64,000 bases of DNA from Reichenbachiella sp. 5M10 (GTDB lineage: Bacteria > Bacteroidota > Bacteroidia > Cytophagales > Cyclobacteriaceae), in the NCBI RefSeq assembly GCF_002742335.1, contig NZ_MDGR01000007.1, forward strand, positions 3,786,501 through 3,850,500, read 5' to 3'. Below, piece after piece: positions 1 through 6,916 of this stretch. Position numbers and translations under genes: made by a program. Positions within the stretch are counted from its first letter, which is position 1, and each line of letters opens with the position of its first letter. The notes beneath the pieces were generated by a model. It saw nothing but the letters and a program-made list of their open reading frames with translations. It did no database searches and was not told where the DNA came from.

Positions 1-293
1 AAGGACATGCTTGCTGTCCCTCTGTCAAAGTAAGCCATAAAGTCACTCTCCCACCAATCCTCCATCGCAAAAGACACGATGTACTCACGAGCCATGTCAT
101 CCGTGTGTATTAGCTTGAGCAGTCCTTGACCTACATAATAGGCATAATCTACGCGCTCACCTTTTCGAAAAACGTACTGACGCTTTTTGAAAGTTTTGAC
201 CGTAAAATGTACGAGCACCACCGAAAACTCCTCAGGGGTCAACTCCACTACACGGTCGATTTGTTTCTTTAGCTGCTGCTCCATCCAGCACAT
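1..293 (-). CDS. Crp/Fnr-family transcriptional regulator (N-terminal part, cut by window edge)
   Basis: An open frame runs from an ATG at 293 off the left edge, giving about 97 residues; a second in-frame ATG at 284 (MEQQLKKQIDRVVELTPEEF) is an equally good start. The translation has the cyclic-nucleotide-binding-like jelly roll seen in Bacteroidetes Crp/Fnr proteins: a T-x-E-E-F start, then F-K-K-R-Q-Y-V-F-R-K-G, then a glycine turn (YYVGQGLLKL) and the REYIVSF strand. The C-terminal HTH would lie outside the window, so the family call rests on the sensor half only. In these proteins the domain often senses something other than cAMP. It is divergent from the small gene at 543. Confidence 0.72.
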   Translation of the reverse strand, partial: MCWMEQQLKKQIDRVVELTPEEFSVVLVHFTVKTFKKRQYVFRKGERVDYAYYVGQGLLKLIHTDDMAREYIVSFAMEDWWESDFMAYFDRGTASMS

Positions 294-542
294 AAAAGTA
301 AACCAAACTGCGAGGATGACAGGTGTCCCATCCCACTAGTCTTCAAAAAATCAAACCTATAAAAAGAAATCTGTCATTGCTAGACTTGCTCCAATCCTGT
401 GACAAACAGATGAAGACCCGCAAAGAAGGACGACTCGATTCTCATCGCTTATGGTGTGATTGGTTTTATTGATGAACTTATTCTGCATACATCCTCCTTC
501 GTATCTAATATTGCAACACGATAATAACAAAGCAATACAGAC

Positions 543-800
543 ATGAGACTACCGATTATAAAACACACATTGGAATTCGTCAAAGAAAACGACGAGGATT
601 GGGTACACGAGACCATCGAACTGCTGGAGCATTTGGCGGATGCCAAGGGAATCAAAGACGAAGAACTCGAAGTGATCGGCGAACTCCTCTCCAACCTATA
701 CGGCAGCCTAGAGGTTCACAAAGAAATCAAAAAAGGCACTGCAGAAAAAGACGCACTCAATGGCTTCATGAGCCGTGTGATGGGCTCTATCGGGAAGTAA
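543..800 (+). CDS. Small conserved protein, DUF6952-like
   Basis: 85 residues, acidic and helical, with no signal peptide or membrane segment. The sequence (MRLPIIKHTLEFVKEND, then EELEVIGELLSNLYG and EVHKEIKKG) resembles a small cytoplasmic family that I recall as DUF6952. In other Bacteroidetes that family often sits near thioredoxin or peroxiredoxin genes; no such neighbour is visible here. The assignment is from memory of the motif K-D-E-E-L-x-V-I-G-E-L-x-S-N. Function is unknown. The overlapping frame at 599 is a shadow. A strong terminator follows at 871, so it is probably monocistronic. Confidence 0.7.
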   Translation: MRLPIIKHTLEFVKENDEDWVHETIELLEHLADAKGIKDEELEVIGELLSNLYGSLEVHKEIKKGTAEKDALNGFMSRVMGSIGK

Positions 801-870
801 ATTCTGGTATTAACCTGAGTTCGGTTTTAAATTTTGTTAAAGCCTCTCCTTATTCATGATGATCAAAAAT

Positions 871-897
871 AAACCCAGTTTAGACAACTGGGTTTTT
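871..897 (+). terminator. Rho-independent terminator after the small DUF6952-like gene
   Basis: A perfect 9-bp stem, AACCCAGTT (872-880) with AACTGGGTT (886-894), a 5-nt loop, and a T tract running out to 897. Confidence 0.8.
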
Positions 898-978
898 ACT
901 TCTAAACTACAGGTTCAAGTCGTTATTCTAAAAAAACAAGCAGTAGTTCGATTTTTCAATTGAGAAATAGTAGTCAGA

Positions 979-1110
979 TTAGTCATTCGCCCACTTCAGG
1001 AATTCGACAACTCCTACTACTGACCCTGTCCCTACTGCCACTCCAACCACATACCCAAGTACCAAAGGAAAAACACCTCCGTCGATTTCCTTTAACTCGT
1101 CATTACTCAT
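979..1110 (-). CDS. Double-glycine leader peptide (bacteriocin-like), 43 aa
   Basis: A 43-codon frame starting at ATG 1110. It begins MSNDELKEIDGG, a classic double-glycine leader with the usual acidic/hydrophobic L-x-x-I-D-G-G end. After cleavage it would give a roughly 31-residue core starting VFPLVLGYVV, rich in Gly and Val with G-x-x-x-G spacing and an amphipathic end (VEFLKWAND). Such leaders are recognised by C39 peptidase-containing ABC exporters. It is the third short gene of a minus-strand series (1427, 1265, 1110) downstream of an HTH regulator and exporter fragments. Whether the product is antimicrobial, a signal or neither cannot be told from sequence. Confidence 0.68.
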   Translation of the reverse strand: MSNDELKEIDGGVFPLVLGYVVGVAVGTGSVVGVVEFLKWAND

Positions 1111-1169
1111 GACAGTAAGTTCCTAATCATTTAACATTCCATCAGTCATAATTAATAACCTTAAAAAGG

Positions 1170-1265
1170 TTAACAAAAAACATAATACACAACGGCACCA
1201 ATAACTCCACATGCAATACCAAAAAGTACTCCTCGTAAGAATCGGTTCATAAATCCTGACTCCAT
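1170..1265 (-). CDS. Very small hydrophobic peptide, 31 aa, between two GG-leader genes
   Basis: A 31-codon frame from ATG 1265, only 6 nt after the stop of the upstream GG-peptide gene, so translational coupling is plausible. The product starts MESGFMNRFLRG and continues as one hydrophobic segment with G-x-x-x-G spacing (FGIACGVIGAVVYY), ending in Cys. It has no double-glycine leader. It could be a leaderless peptide, a small immunity or membrane-anchor protein, or a chance frame. Its spacing and the glycine pattern shared with its neighbours favour a real gene. Confidence 0.45.
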   Translation of the reverse strand: MESGFMNRFLRGVLFGIACGVIGAVVYYVFC

Positions 1266-1271
1266 AATCAA

Positions 1272-1427
1272 TTAAGTCAAAGCGTAATATGCACCAGCGC
1301 CTGTAGCTCCAACTCCAGCACCTCTAAAAAAAGCTCCCCAATTGAAGCTCAAAAACATCCCTCCATCAACTTCATTCATCTCAGATTGTCTCATCTCCAC
1401 AAGACCCAATTCATTCAAATTTTCCAT
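1272..1427 (-). CDS. Double-glycine leader peptide (bacteriocin-like), 51 aa
   Basis: A 51-codon frame from ATG 1427. A 23-residue leader ends in the double-glycine site (MRQSEMNEVDGG). The predicted core starts MFLSFNWGAFF and continues RGAGVGATGAGAYYALT, that is 28 residues, glycine/alanine-rich, cationic at one Arg and lacking Cys. The leader has the E-M-x-x-V-D-G-G pattern typical of Bacteroidetes bacteriocin-type signal sequences. It lies 61 nt after the HTH gene at 1489-1821 on the same strand and starts the three-peptide cluster. Confidence 0.68.
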   Translation of the reverse strand: MENLNELGLVEMRQSEMNEVDGGMFLSFNWGAFFRGAGVGATGAGAYYALT

Positions 1428-1488
1428 TTTGTATTAAAACTTAAGTTAGACCTGCTCTTTGTTTGGGTGGCAGGAAGCACCCTTTATG

Positions 1489-1821
1489 CTAGCATGCAAC
1501 TAAGGTAGATTCGCAAAGTGAAATAAAATTGCACTCTGACTCTTTTAACAAAAAACCACCATCCGTCTTCATAACAACCTCTGAGCTAAGCACTTCAAAA
1601 TGAAAATCAATTTTAATTCTTCGATCTGTATAATAGTAGGTCTTATACACTTTGTCATACACGATGTCCGCGCCTAAATTTTTAAGAGACTCTATATGAT
1701 TGTACAGTTGTCTCTTGCTGATATTTAGACGTATTGCCAGCTCATCAGGTGTGCCTGTTGACTCAGAGATGATGAGCTTGTTGATCAATTGGATTCTCTC
1801 TATCTGTTTGATGAAATTCAT
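1489..1821 (-). CDS. Small HTH-domain protein linked to a peptide-export locus
   Basis: 110 residues. Residues about 7-55 (RIQLINKLI, then GTPDELAIRLNISKRQLYNHIESLKNLGADIVYD) form a DeoR/HTH_11-type winged helix-turn-helix, with the recognition helix around ISKRQLYNHIE. The rest (KTYYYTDRRIKIDFHFEV) may be the wing and a short dimer segment; there is no ligand-binding domain. The start overlaps the stop of the ABC-transporter fragment by 4 nt, and the gene precedes the GG-leader peptides. It may regulate the cluster, which is inference from position. The frame is intact although the exporter genes beside it are broken. Confidence 0.65.
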   Translation of the reverse strand: MNFIKQIERIQLINKLIISESTGTPDELAIRLNISKRQLYNHIESLKNLGADIVYDKVYKTYYYTDRRIKIDFHFEVLSSEVVMKTDGGFLLKESECNFISLCESTLVAC

Positions 1822-2300
1822 GAGGGTTGATTTTGGTAAGACAATGTATTGATATTCTCCTGCTGCCCCATCAATTGCTGATAGGGTTGATTGGACTGAG
1901 AAAGTTCTTCATGGCTGCCATTGGCGATGATATCCCCATTCTCTAGCAGCACTATCTGATCTGCCATGGTCACGGCATTGAGTCGATGTGAGGTAGAGAT
2001 GACGGTTTTGCCCTGATCTCTAAGTTTCAGCATGGTTTTGAGCACGAATGCTTCAGACTTCTTATCCAAGGCAGAAGTCGCCTCATCAAAAATTACTACC
2101 TCAGGATCGGCGTACAATGTCCTGAGAATCGCCAATCGCTGACGCTGACCGATGGAGAGGTTGGTGCCGTTTTCTCCCAAATAGGCAGAAAACCCTCCCT
2201 GTAATTCATTGATAAAGCCTAAGACACCCAACTCATGTGCCAATTGTACGATTCTTTGGGTATCTGGCTGAAACTCCCCCAAAGCGATGTTTTCGATCAC
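1818..2300 (-). pseudogene. ABC transporter fragment: C-terminal half of the nucleotide-binding domain
   Basis: About 160 codons that match only the distal part of an ABC ATPase of the bacteriocin/peptide exporter type. Present are the start-region motif ENIALGEF, a signature NLSIGQRQR (LSGGQ variant), Walker B VVIFDEATSALD and the H-loop STSHRL. Missing are the peptidase and membrane domains, Walker A and the Q-loop. The frame begins at a GTG directly after HlyD-like sequence in another frame, with a stop two codons upstream. The simplest reading is that an internal deletion removed the proximal ABC gene and the distal HlyD gene. It cannot hydrolyse ATP by itself. Confidence 0.75.
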
Positions 2301-2706
2301 TTCTCAAACGATTAACACGGACTGGATCAGACAACAATTCTAAATCTAGCGTGTATTGATCAAGTTGAGATTTTCTTGTGCGTATTCTGTCCACTTCAGA
2401 AATAATAACCCTATCATCAAACTTCACCAAGGTATCTCCCTGGTTTACACTAAGGTTCTCTTCTAAACGTGAAGAGACTATTCTAGCCGTAACAGGTGCT
2501 TGAATCGTGTACTTTTTGCCCATGGAGGTGATTCTTCCAGAGGTAGACTCGATGACATCCACAGATACCAATGGCAAAATGACAAGAAATATAAGTATGC
2601 AACTGAGTAGGACTAAGTAAATCCTATTGGTAGGGCGGTTGATTTTGAATGTATAATTTTCTACACTCGCTTGAATAAACTCTTCTGGGAAGAACTCCTT
2701 TTTCAT
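2233..2706 (-). pseudogene. HlyD-family secretion protein, truncated by deletion
   Basis: The first ~133 of 157 codons are a HlyD-type membrane-fusion adaptor: a short cytoplasmic start, one membrane segment (about residues 29-48, YLVLLSCILIFLVILPLV), then the first barrel/biotinyl-like motifs (SGRITSMGKKYTIQAPVTARI, split around residue 70, and VNQGDTLVKFDD). The start of the hairpin coiled coil follows (RKSQLDQYTLDLELL). After about residue 133 it reads out of frame through ABC-transporter sequence (RSDRKHRFGGVSARYPKNRTIGT region) and stops. The coiled coil and C-terminal barrel are lost, so a working adaptor is unlikely. Confidence 0.75.
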
Positions 2707-2928
2707 GGTTGGTTGGTATAAGTTGGCAGTGCAAAAACAACATGAATCAGGGTGCTACGCCGTATCATCTTGCTTTCACCGTTTGGTTGATCATTAGTTT
2801 AGGGACACAATAATTTTGAAAAAACTCAACTTATCAAAACAATAATTCACTTTTTAATATGTACCTACATCAAAACATTAGCCATCTGAAACCCTGATTC
2901 TATAATGTACACTTCGGCCTATAACACC

Positions 2929-2956
2929 AAACGGCCTCACTTCAGCGAGACCGTTT
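2929..2956 (-). terminator. Hairpin downstream of the HU-like gene
   Basis: A stem AAACGG-CTC with GAG-CCGTTT (one mismatch, 2929-2938 and 2947-2956). It sits 40 nt beyond the HU-like stop and 220 nt upstream of the hlyD fragment. The T tract is weak, so it could be a terminator or processing hairpin. Confidence 0.45.
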
Positions 2957-2998
2957 CATTGTCTATCGTTACACATGGTATATACTTTAGGGTAATCG

Positions 2999-3418
2999 TT
3001 ATGCAGCTTGATCTGTCGTCTTGGTAGTTTCATGGACACTTACCTTTTCGTACTCCAGATTATCCGTTAGCTTCTGGAGTCTTGCTCCTGGTCTAAACCT
3101 GATGCGAGCACCCTTGATCTGAGCGGTACGAAAATCCTCTGGAGCATCTACTCCTTGGCTTTTCAGCGTCAGGTAGAAGGTCCCTAGATTACTAAGCCTC
3201 ACTTGTCTACCGTGAGCAAGTTGCATCTCTATCACCTCGATCAAGGTTCCTAAGGCACCTAACGCAGTGCCATAGTTCAAACTAGATACTTTGCTGATAA
3301 GCACTGCCAATTCTTCAAAACTAACATCATCGCCATTGCTGATTCTGGCATAAAACTTTTTGGGGAGCGTAACATCTCTTGGGTCAGCGCGCTCTGCTAC
3401 TTTATATTGTACAGACAT
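2999..3418 (-). CDS. HU-like DNA-binding protein (Bacteroidetes HU-HIG type)
   Basis: 139 residues. The N-terminal helix region starts MSVQYKVAERADPRD, where canonical HU begins with M-N-K-x-E. It is followed by the dimerisation helices (FEELAVLISKVSSLN, then ALGTLIEVIEMQL) and the strand region VRLSNLGTFYLTL, the equivalent of HU's G-F-G-T-F. A C-terminal KGARIRFRPG segment and a short tail complete it. This pattern matches the Bacteroidetes HU-HIG family of nucleoid-associated proteins. A decayed paralogue lies at 31100-31443, and a palindrome array lies about 180 bp upstream. Confidence 0.85.
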   Translation of the reverse strand: MSVQYKVAERADPRDVTLPKKFYARISNGDDVSFEELAVLISKVSSLNYGTALGALGTLIEVIEMQLAHGRQVRLSNLGTFYLTLKSQGVDAPEDFRTAQIKGARIRFRPGARLQKLTDNLEYEKVSVHETTKTTDQAA

Positions 3419-3599
3419 AATTGATAATATTTAAAAGATTAAACATGGATTGATATGAAATCCTAACTGAGCGCTCTGCAAGATATGATTGATTATCAGC
3501 AACATCTATACCAGTAGATGGCTTATAAATGCTAAAGATTGTTAAAAAAAACCGGAGTAAGCAGTAGTACTTTCTACCATTGACTCATTGTTTTATTAG

Positions 3600-3699
3600 G
3601 CTTGCGCAAGCAGGGCTGGTTCGTTGCGCAAGTAGAGCGTTGAGCTTGCGCAAGCAGGGTTGGTGGGTTGCGCAACGAACCAGCCCTGCTTGCGCAAGC
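3600..3699. repeat. Five-copy palindrome array with exact 22-bp period
   Basis: Five copies of the palindrome TTGCGCAA occur at 3602, 3624, 3646, 3668 and 3690, exactly 22 bp apart. Copies 1, 3 and 5 extend to CTTGCGCAAG. The four 14-nt spacers are related: spacers 1 and 3 are direct near-copies (GCAGGGCTGGTTCG; GCAGGGTTGGTGGG), and spacer 4 is the exact reverse complement of spacer 1. As a result 3600-3631 and 3668-3699 form a perfect 32-bp inverted repeat. It lies between the serine hydrolase gene and the HU-like gene, both on the minus strand. Frames crossing it (3585-3800, 3596-3778) are artefacts. Confidence 0.9.
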
Positions 3700-3838
3700 T
3701 CCAGACAAAAGTAACTGTACGTGATGAAGCCAGTTGCACTGCTTTGGTTTGATCGGAAGTTGAGCACAAATGCATCACCTATGAATAAGTCAACGATCAT
3801 CTCTATGCTTATCCCCTATTTCACAAGAGCAAAACGCA

Positions 3839-4879
3839 CTATACTGACCTTTTTTCCTTTCTCAATATCTTCACGATGCGATTGATGACGATCTCTGATA
3901 AGTTCCATTCGTACCCTTCAAAGTCCGTCGTGTTCACAAATTGGACGACCACTGTATCTATGTCCTTGTGGTACTCTGCTAGACTCTGGTAGCCAGGCAC
4001 CAGCCCGCCATGCTCGTACTCATATATCGAGGAGTAGATGTCCTGCTCTCCCTCGTCGAATACGGAACCGTCGTTCAACGCGCGCAAGAACTTCCCCACA
4101 TCCTCTGCGGTAGCAAGCATTCCGTTTTCGTTCGTCTTAAAATCCGCATCAATACCGACATAGTAGCCGCTCATCACATCGTCAATATTCACTTCTTTCA
4201 GCGAACCATAGGTATGCTTGAGCCCGAGAGGTTCCAATATTTCTTCCTTGATGTATTGAAAGTGACCATAGCCCACCACCTGCTCGATGATCTCTCGGAG
4301 CAACAAATAGTTGGTATTAGAATACTCATAGCCCTCGCCTGGTTCAAAACTCGATGGCAAGTCCAACGCAAAGTTCAAGGCTCGTTTTCCGTTTTCCTGT
4401 TCGTCCTCCCAGAAAGCAGGGTTGTTGGTAAAATTGGGAATACCGCTCCGGTGCTGCACCATCATCCTCAAGGTGATTTGGTCTGCATGCTCGATGCGAC
4501 CCACCAGCTCTGGAAAATAATCCGCTAGTGTTTCATCCAAAGACAAGCGTTGGGCATGAGCCAATTTGGCGACAGAAACTGCCACGTACAGTTTGCTGAT
4601 GCTGGCGATCTTAAATAAAGCATCCGGTCTGGCCGGTATCTGATTGTCTCTGTCGTCCCAGCCCGCTGTATAAAACGCCGGGGCTTTTCCTGCTTCGTCC
4701 ACATAGACGATCATCCCATCAAACCCGTGACCGATGGCTTCATCCAGTTGCTCTTGAACCGTATCTGGTAGCGGCAGTATCCAAGCCCACACCAATATCC
4801 ACGGCACGTAAAACATAGAGATTGCCGTTCCAGAGAACAACACTATCCTGAATACTTGTTTGATTTTTTTCTTAGTCAT
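3839..4879 (-). CDS. Serine hydrolase, class C beta-lactamase/DD-peptidase fold
   Basis: 346 residues with an N-terminal membrane anchor (about residues 10-36), so the catalytic domain probably faces the periplasm. Active-site signatures are present in order: S-I-S-K (Ser93, Lys96), Y-S-N (Tyr186) and H-G-G (290-292), as in the beta-lactamase/penicillin-binding-protein-like family (PF00144). The substrate cannot be inferred; members include D-aminopeptidases, esterases and peptidoglycan enzymes, and antibiotic resistance is not implied. The gene is preceded by the lpdA terminator and looks monocistronic. Confidence 0.85.
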   Translation of the reverse strand: MTKKKIKQVFRIVLFSGTAISMFYVPWILVWAWILPLPDTVQEQLDEAIGHGFDGMIVYVDEAGKAPAFYTAGWDDRDNQIPARPDALFKIASISKLYVAVSVAKLAHAQRLSLDETLADYFPELVGRIEHADQITLRMMVQHRSGIPNFTNNPAFWEDEQENGKRALNFALDLPSSFEPGEGYEYSNTNYLLLREIIEQVVGYGHFQYIKEEILEPLGLKHTYGSLKEVNIDDVMSGYYVGIDADFKTNENGMLATAEDVGKFLRALNDGSVFDEGEQDIYSSIYEYEHGGLVPGYQSLAEYHKDIDTVVVQFVNTTDFEGYEWNLSEIVINRIVKILRKEKRSV

Positions 4880-4957
4880 GTCTCAATGTATTATTCTCTG
4901 CTTTCCTTGTACAGTGACAGCCATCACACCTGACAGGTCAGATTCCTCCTCCAAACA

Positions 4958-4994
4958 TAAAAAAGCCCTTAGTCAAATCAATGGCTAAGGGCTT
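4958..4994 (-). terminator. Terminator of the lpdA transcript
   Basis: A 10-bp perfect stem AAGCCCTTAG (4963-4972) with CTAAGGGCTT (4985-4994). On the minus strand it is followed by a run of six T. Confidence 0.85.
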
Positions 4995-5022
4995 CCTAAT
5001 TTAAGGTTTCAACTCTTTCTAC

Positions 5023-6417
5023 TTACATATGGATCGGTCTGTTGTCCGTCGCTGCAAGGCAGGCTTCTTTGACAGCCTCCATATACGTCGGGTGTGCATG
5101 CGACATGCGCGACACATCCTCTGCTGACGCTCTGAATTCCATGGCAGTCACGCCCGAAGCGATCATGTCTGCTGCTCTCGCACCGATGATGTGTAACCCG
5201 AGGATCTCGTCCGTATTCTTGTCTGCGAGCACTTTGACCAAACCATCGGTATCCATACTGGCTCTGGCTCTACCCAATGCTTTGTACGGGAATGAACCCA
5301 CTTTGTAGGCACGACCGGCTTCTTTGAGCTGCTCCTCCGTCTGACCGACACCTGCGACCTCAGGCCATGTGTACACGACTCCTGGGATGAGGTTGTAGTT
5401 GATGTGCGGCTTCTGTCCTGCAATCGTCTCTGCGACGAAGACACCTTCTTCCTCTGCTTTGTGCGCCAGCATGGCTCCTTTGACCACATCACCGATGGCG
5501 TAGATGTTGTCTACGCTCGTTCTGAGGTGATCATCCGTTTCGATTCTTCCTGCTTTGTCGGTTTTGATGCCGACGTTCTCCAAACCAAGCTTGTCTGTGT
5601 AGGCTCTACGTCCTACAGACACGAGGCAGTAGTCTCCTTTGAGTTCCAGTACTTCGCCTTTTGGTGTATCCGCTTTGACTGTTACGGTTTTGGCCGTTGA
5701 CTTCACTTCGGTCACCTTGTGCTTGGTATAGATTTTCATCCCGAGCTTCTTGAGCGATTTGGTGAGTTCTTTGGACATGGTACCATCCATACCAGGAATG
5801 ATACGATCAAAGTACTCCACCACCGACACTTCAGATCCTAATCTCGCATAGACAGAACCCAACTCCAATCCGATCACACCGCCACCGATGATGACCAAAT
5901 GCTTCGGCACTTCCTTCATCACGAGTGCTTCTGTACTGGTGATGACGCGTTTTTTATCGATCTCAATAAATGGCAAAGAAGTAGGCTTTGAACCCGTCGC
6001 AAGGATCACTTTGTCCGTCGAGATTTCTTCTTCCTTCTCTCCTGAAACTTTTATAGTGTTCTTGTTGACAAACGAACCGTGACCAGTGAATACATCGATC
6101 TTGTTCTTTTTCATCAAATAAGCAATGCCTTCGACGTTCTGCTTCACCACTTCACCCTTGCGTGCGATCATTTGTGTGAAGTTCACCTTAGGCGCTGGGA
6201 TATCGATCCCGTGCTCTTTGAACGTATGTTCGGCATTGTGATAGTGCTCCGAAGAGTCCAGCAAAGCCTTGGAAGGAATACACCCCACGTTGAGACAAGT
6301 GCCTCCAAGTGTGCTGTATTTTTCTACGATAGCGACCTTCATCCCTAGCTGTGCACATCTAATGGCTGCCACATATCCACCAGGACCCGATCCGATTACT
6401 GTTATGTCGTATTTCAT
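5023..6417 (-). CDS. lpdA: Dihydrolipoyl dehydrogenase (E3)
   Basis: 464 residues, the normal length for E3. It shows an FAD-binding Rossmann motif (GSGPGGY), the redox disulfide G-G-T-C-L-N-V-G-C (Cys41, Cys46), a second NAD-binding motif (IIGGGVIGLELG), the FAD motif YAIGDV, and the C-terminal His442/Glu447 pair in HAHPTYMEA. It reoxidises dihydrolipoamide on E2 and transfers electrons to NAD+. It lies downstream of the 2-oxoglutarate dehydrogenase E1 and E2 genes on the same strand, separated from E2 by the four-helix-bundle insertion, so the E3 is probably dedicated to this complex or shared with other lipoyl complexes. Confidence 0.96.
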   Translation of the reverse strand: MKYDITVIGSGPGGYVAAIRCAQLGMKVAIVEKYSTLGGTCLNVGCIPSKALLDSSEHYHNAEHTFKEHGIDIPAPKVNFTQMIARKGEVVKQNVEGIAYLMKKNKIDVFTGHGSFVNKNTIKVSGEKEEEISTDKVILATGSKPTSLPFIEIDKKRVITSTEALVMKEVPKHLVIIGGGVIGLELGSVYARLGSEVSVVEYFDRIIPGMDGTMSKELTKSLKKLGMKIYTKHKVTEVKSTAKTVTVKADTPKGEVLELKGDYCLVSVGRRAYTDKLGLENVGIKTDKAGRIETDDHLRTSVDNIYAIGDVVKGAMLAHKAEEEGVFVAETIAGQKPHINYNLIPGVVYTWPEVAGVGQTEEQLKEAGRAYKVGSFPYKALGRARASMDTDGLVKVLADKNTDEILGLHIIGARAADMIASGVTAMEFRASAEDVSRMSHAHPTYMEAVKEACLAATDNRPIHM

Positions 6418-6448
6418 ATTTTTTTAGTCTTGTGATTTGAGTAGTGAG

Positions 6449-6916
6449 TATTTAGACCCGCACTCTTTACTGTAATGACCTCCTCAGGCTAAAGAGCATT
6501 TTTTGGATGTCTTGTATCTCTTTATTCAATTGATTAAACTGTTCATCCGTCAGTAACCCCACCCGCTTAGAAATAATCAGCTGTGTCTCTAACTCACATG
6601 AACTTCCGTATGAATAAGAAAGGAAATTATTGAAATCCTTGTCCGTTGATCTCCCCGATCCTTCTGCTATATTAGAAGAAATCGATACAGAACACCTTCT
6701 GACTTGGCTCGTCATTCCATACTTCTCATCAGACGGAAAAGAAGAAGTCTCTTGATACACTTTGACTGCTAAATCAACAGACCTCTTCCAAACATTAAGT
6801 TCCTTGTAATTGTGCATAAGATTGGATTTGGTTTAGGAGTTAAGATAGCAAAATCACTAGGTTATCCCAACTCCAACTAATCTCAATACACAATACCTAC
6901 GACTCGGTACTAAATA
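6449..6916 (-). mobile_element. Putative intervening-sequence-like insertion carrying a four-helix-bundle gene
   Basis: The segment between E2 and lpdA ends in near-perfect inverted repeats. TATTTAGACCCG is at 6449-6460 on the plus strand, and TATTTAGTACCG reads on the minus strand from 6916 to 6905 (10 of 12 identical). The right repeat includes the last codons of the E2 gene, so its TAG stop lies inside the repeat. The only gene inside is the S23-type four-helix-bundle protein at 6467-6817. Such genes are best known from 23S rRNA intervening sequences. Boundaries are inferred from the repeats alone. Confidence 0.5.
6467..6817 (-). CDS. Four-helix-bundle protein (23S rRNA intervening-sequence protein family)
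   Basis: 116 residues. The start YKELNVWKRSVDLAVKVY, the central S-x-Q-V-R-R-x-S-V-S-I-x-x-N-I-A-E-G-x-G-R and the end helices (QDIQKMLFSLRRSL) match the S23/IVS four-helix-bundle family (PF05635). The biochemical role of the family is not established; it is a pentameric basic-grooved bundle often found within rRNA insertions or as orphan genes. Here it breaks the usual E2-E3 gene order. It is co-oriented with the operon, so it could be transcribed with it. Confidence 0.88.
   Translation of the reverse strand: MHNYKELNVWKRSVDLAVKVYQETSSFPSDEKYGMTSQVRRCSVSISSNIAEGSGRSTDKDFNNFLSYSYGSSCELETQLIISKRVGLLTDEQFNQLNKEIQDIQKMLFSLRRSLQ

Noticed and set aside
3600-3699. Possible CRISPR array
   Set aside because: The repeat is only 8-10 bp, the period is 22 bp and the spacers are copies or inverted copies of one another; no cas gene is near.
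3585-3800. Open frames of 71 and 60 codons across the palindrome array
   Set aside because: They are produced by the 22-bp repeats (the same Ala/Leu/Arg pattern recurs) and have no family resemblance or start context.
3839-4879. Beta-lactamase resistance gene
   Set aside because: The fold and motifs are shared with esterases and DD-peptidases and the protein is membrane-anchored; resistance cannot be inferred.
6467-6817. Nearby 23S rRNA with an intervening sequence
   Set aside because: No rRNA-like sequence flanks the gene; both neighbours are intact protein-coding genes.
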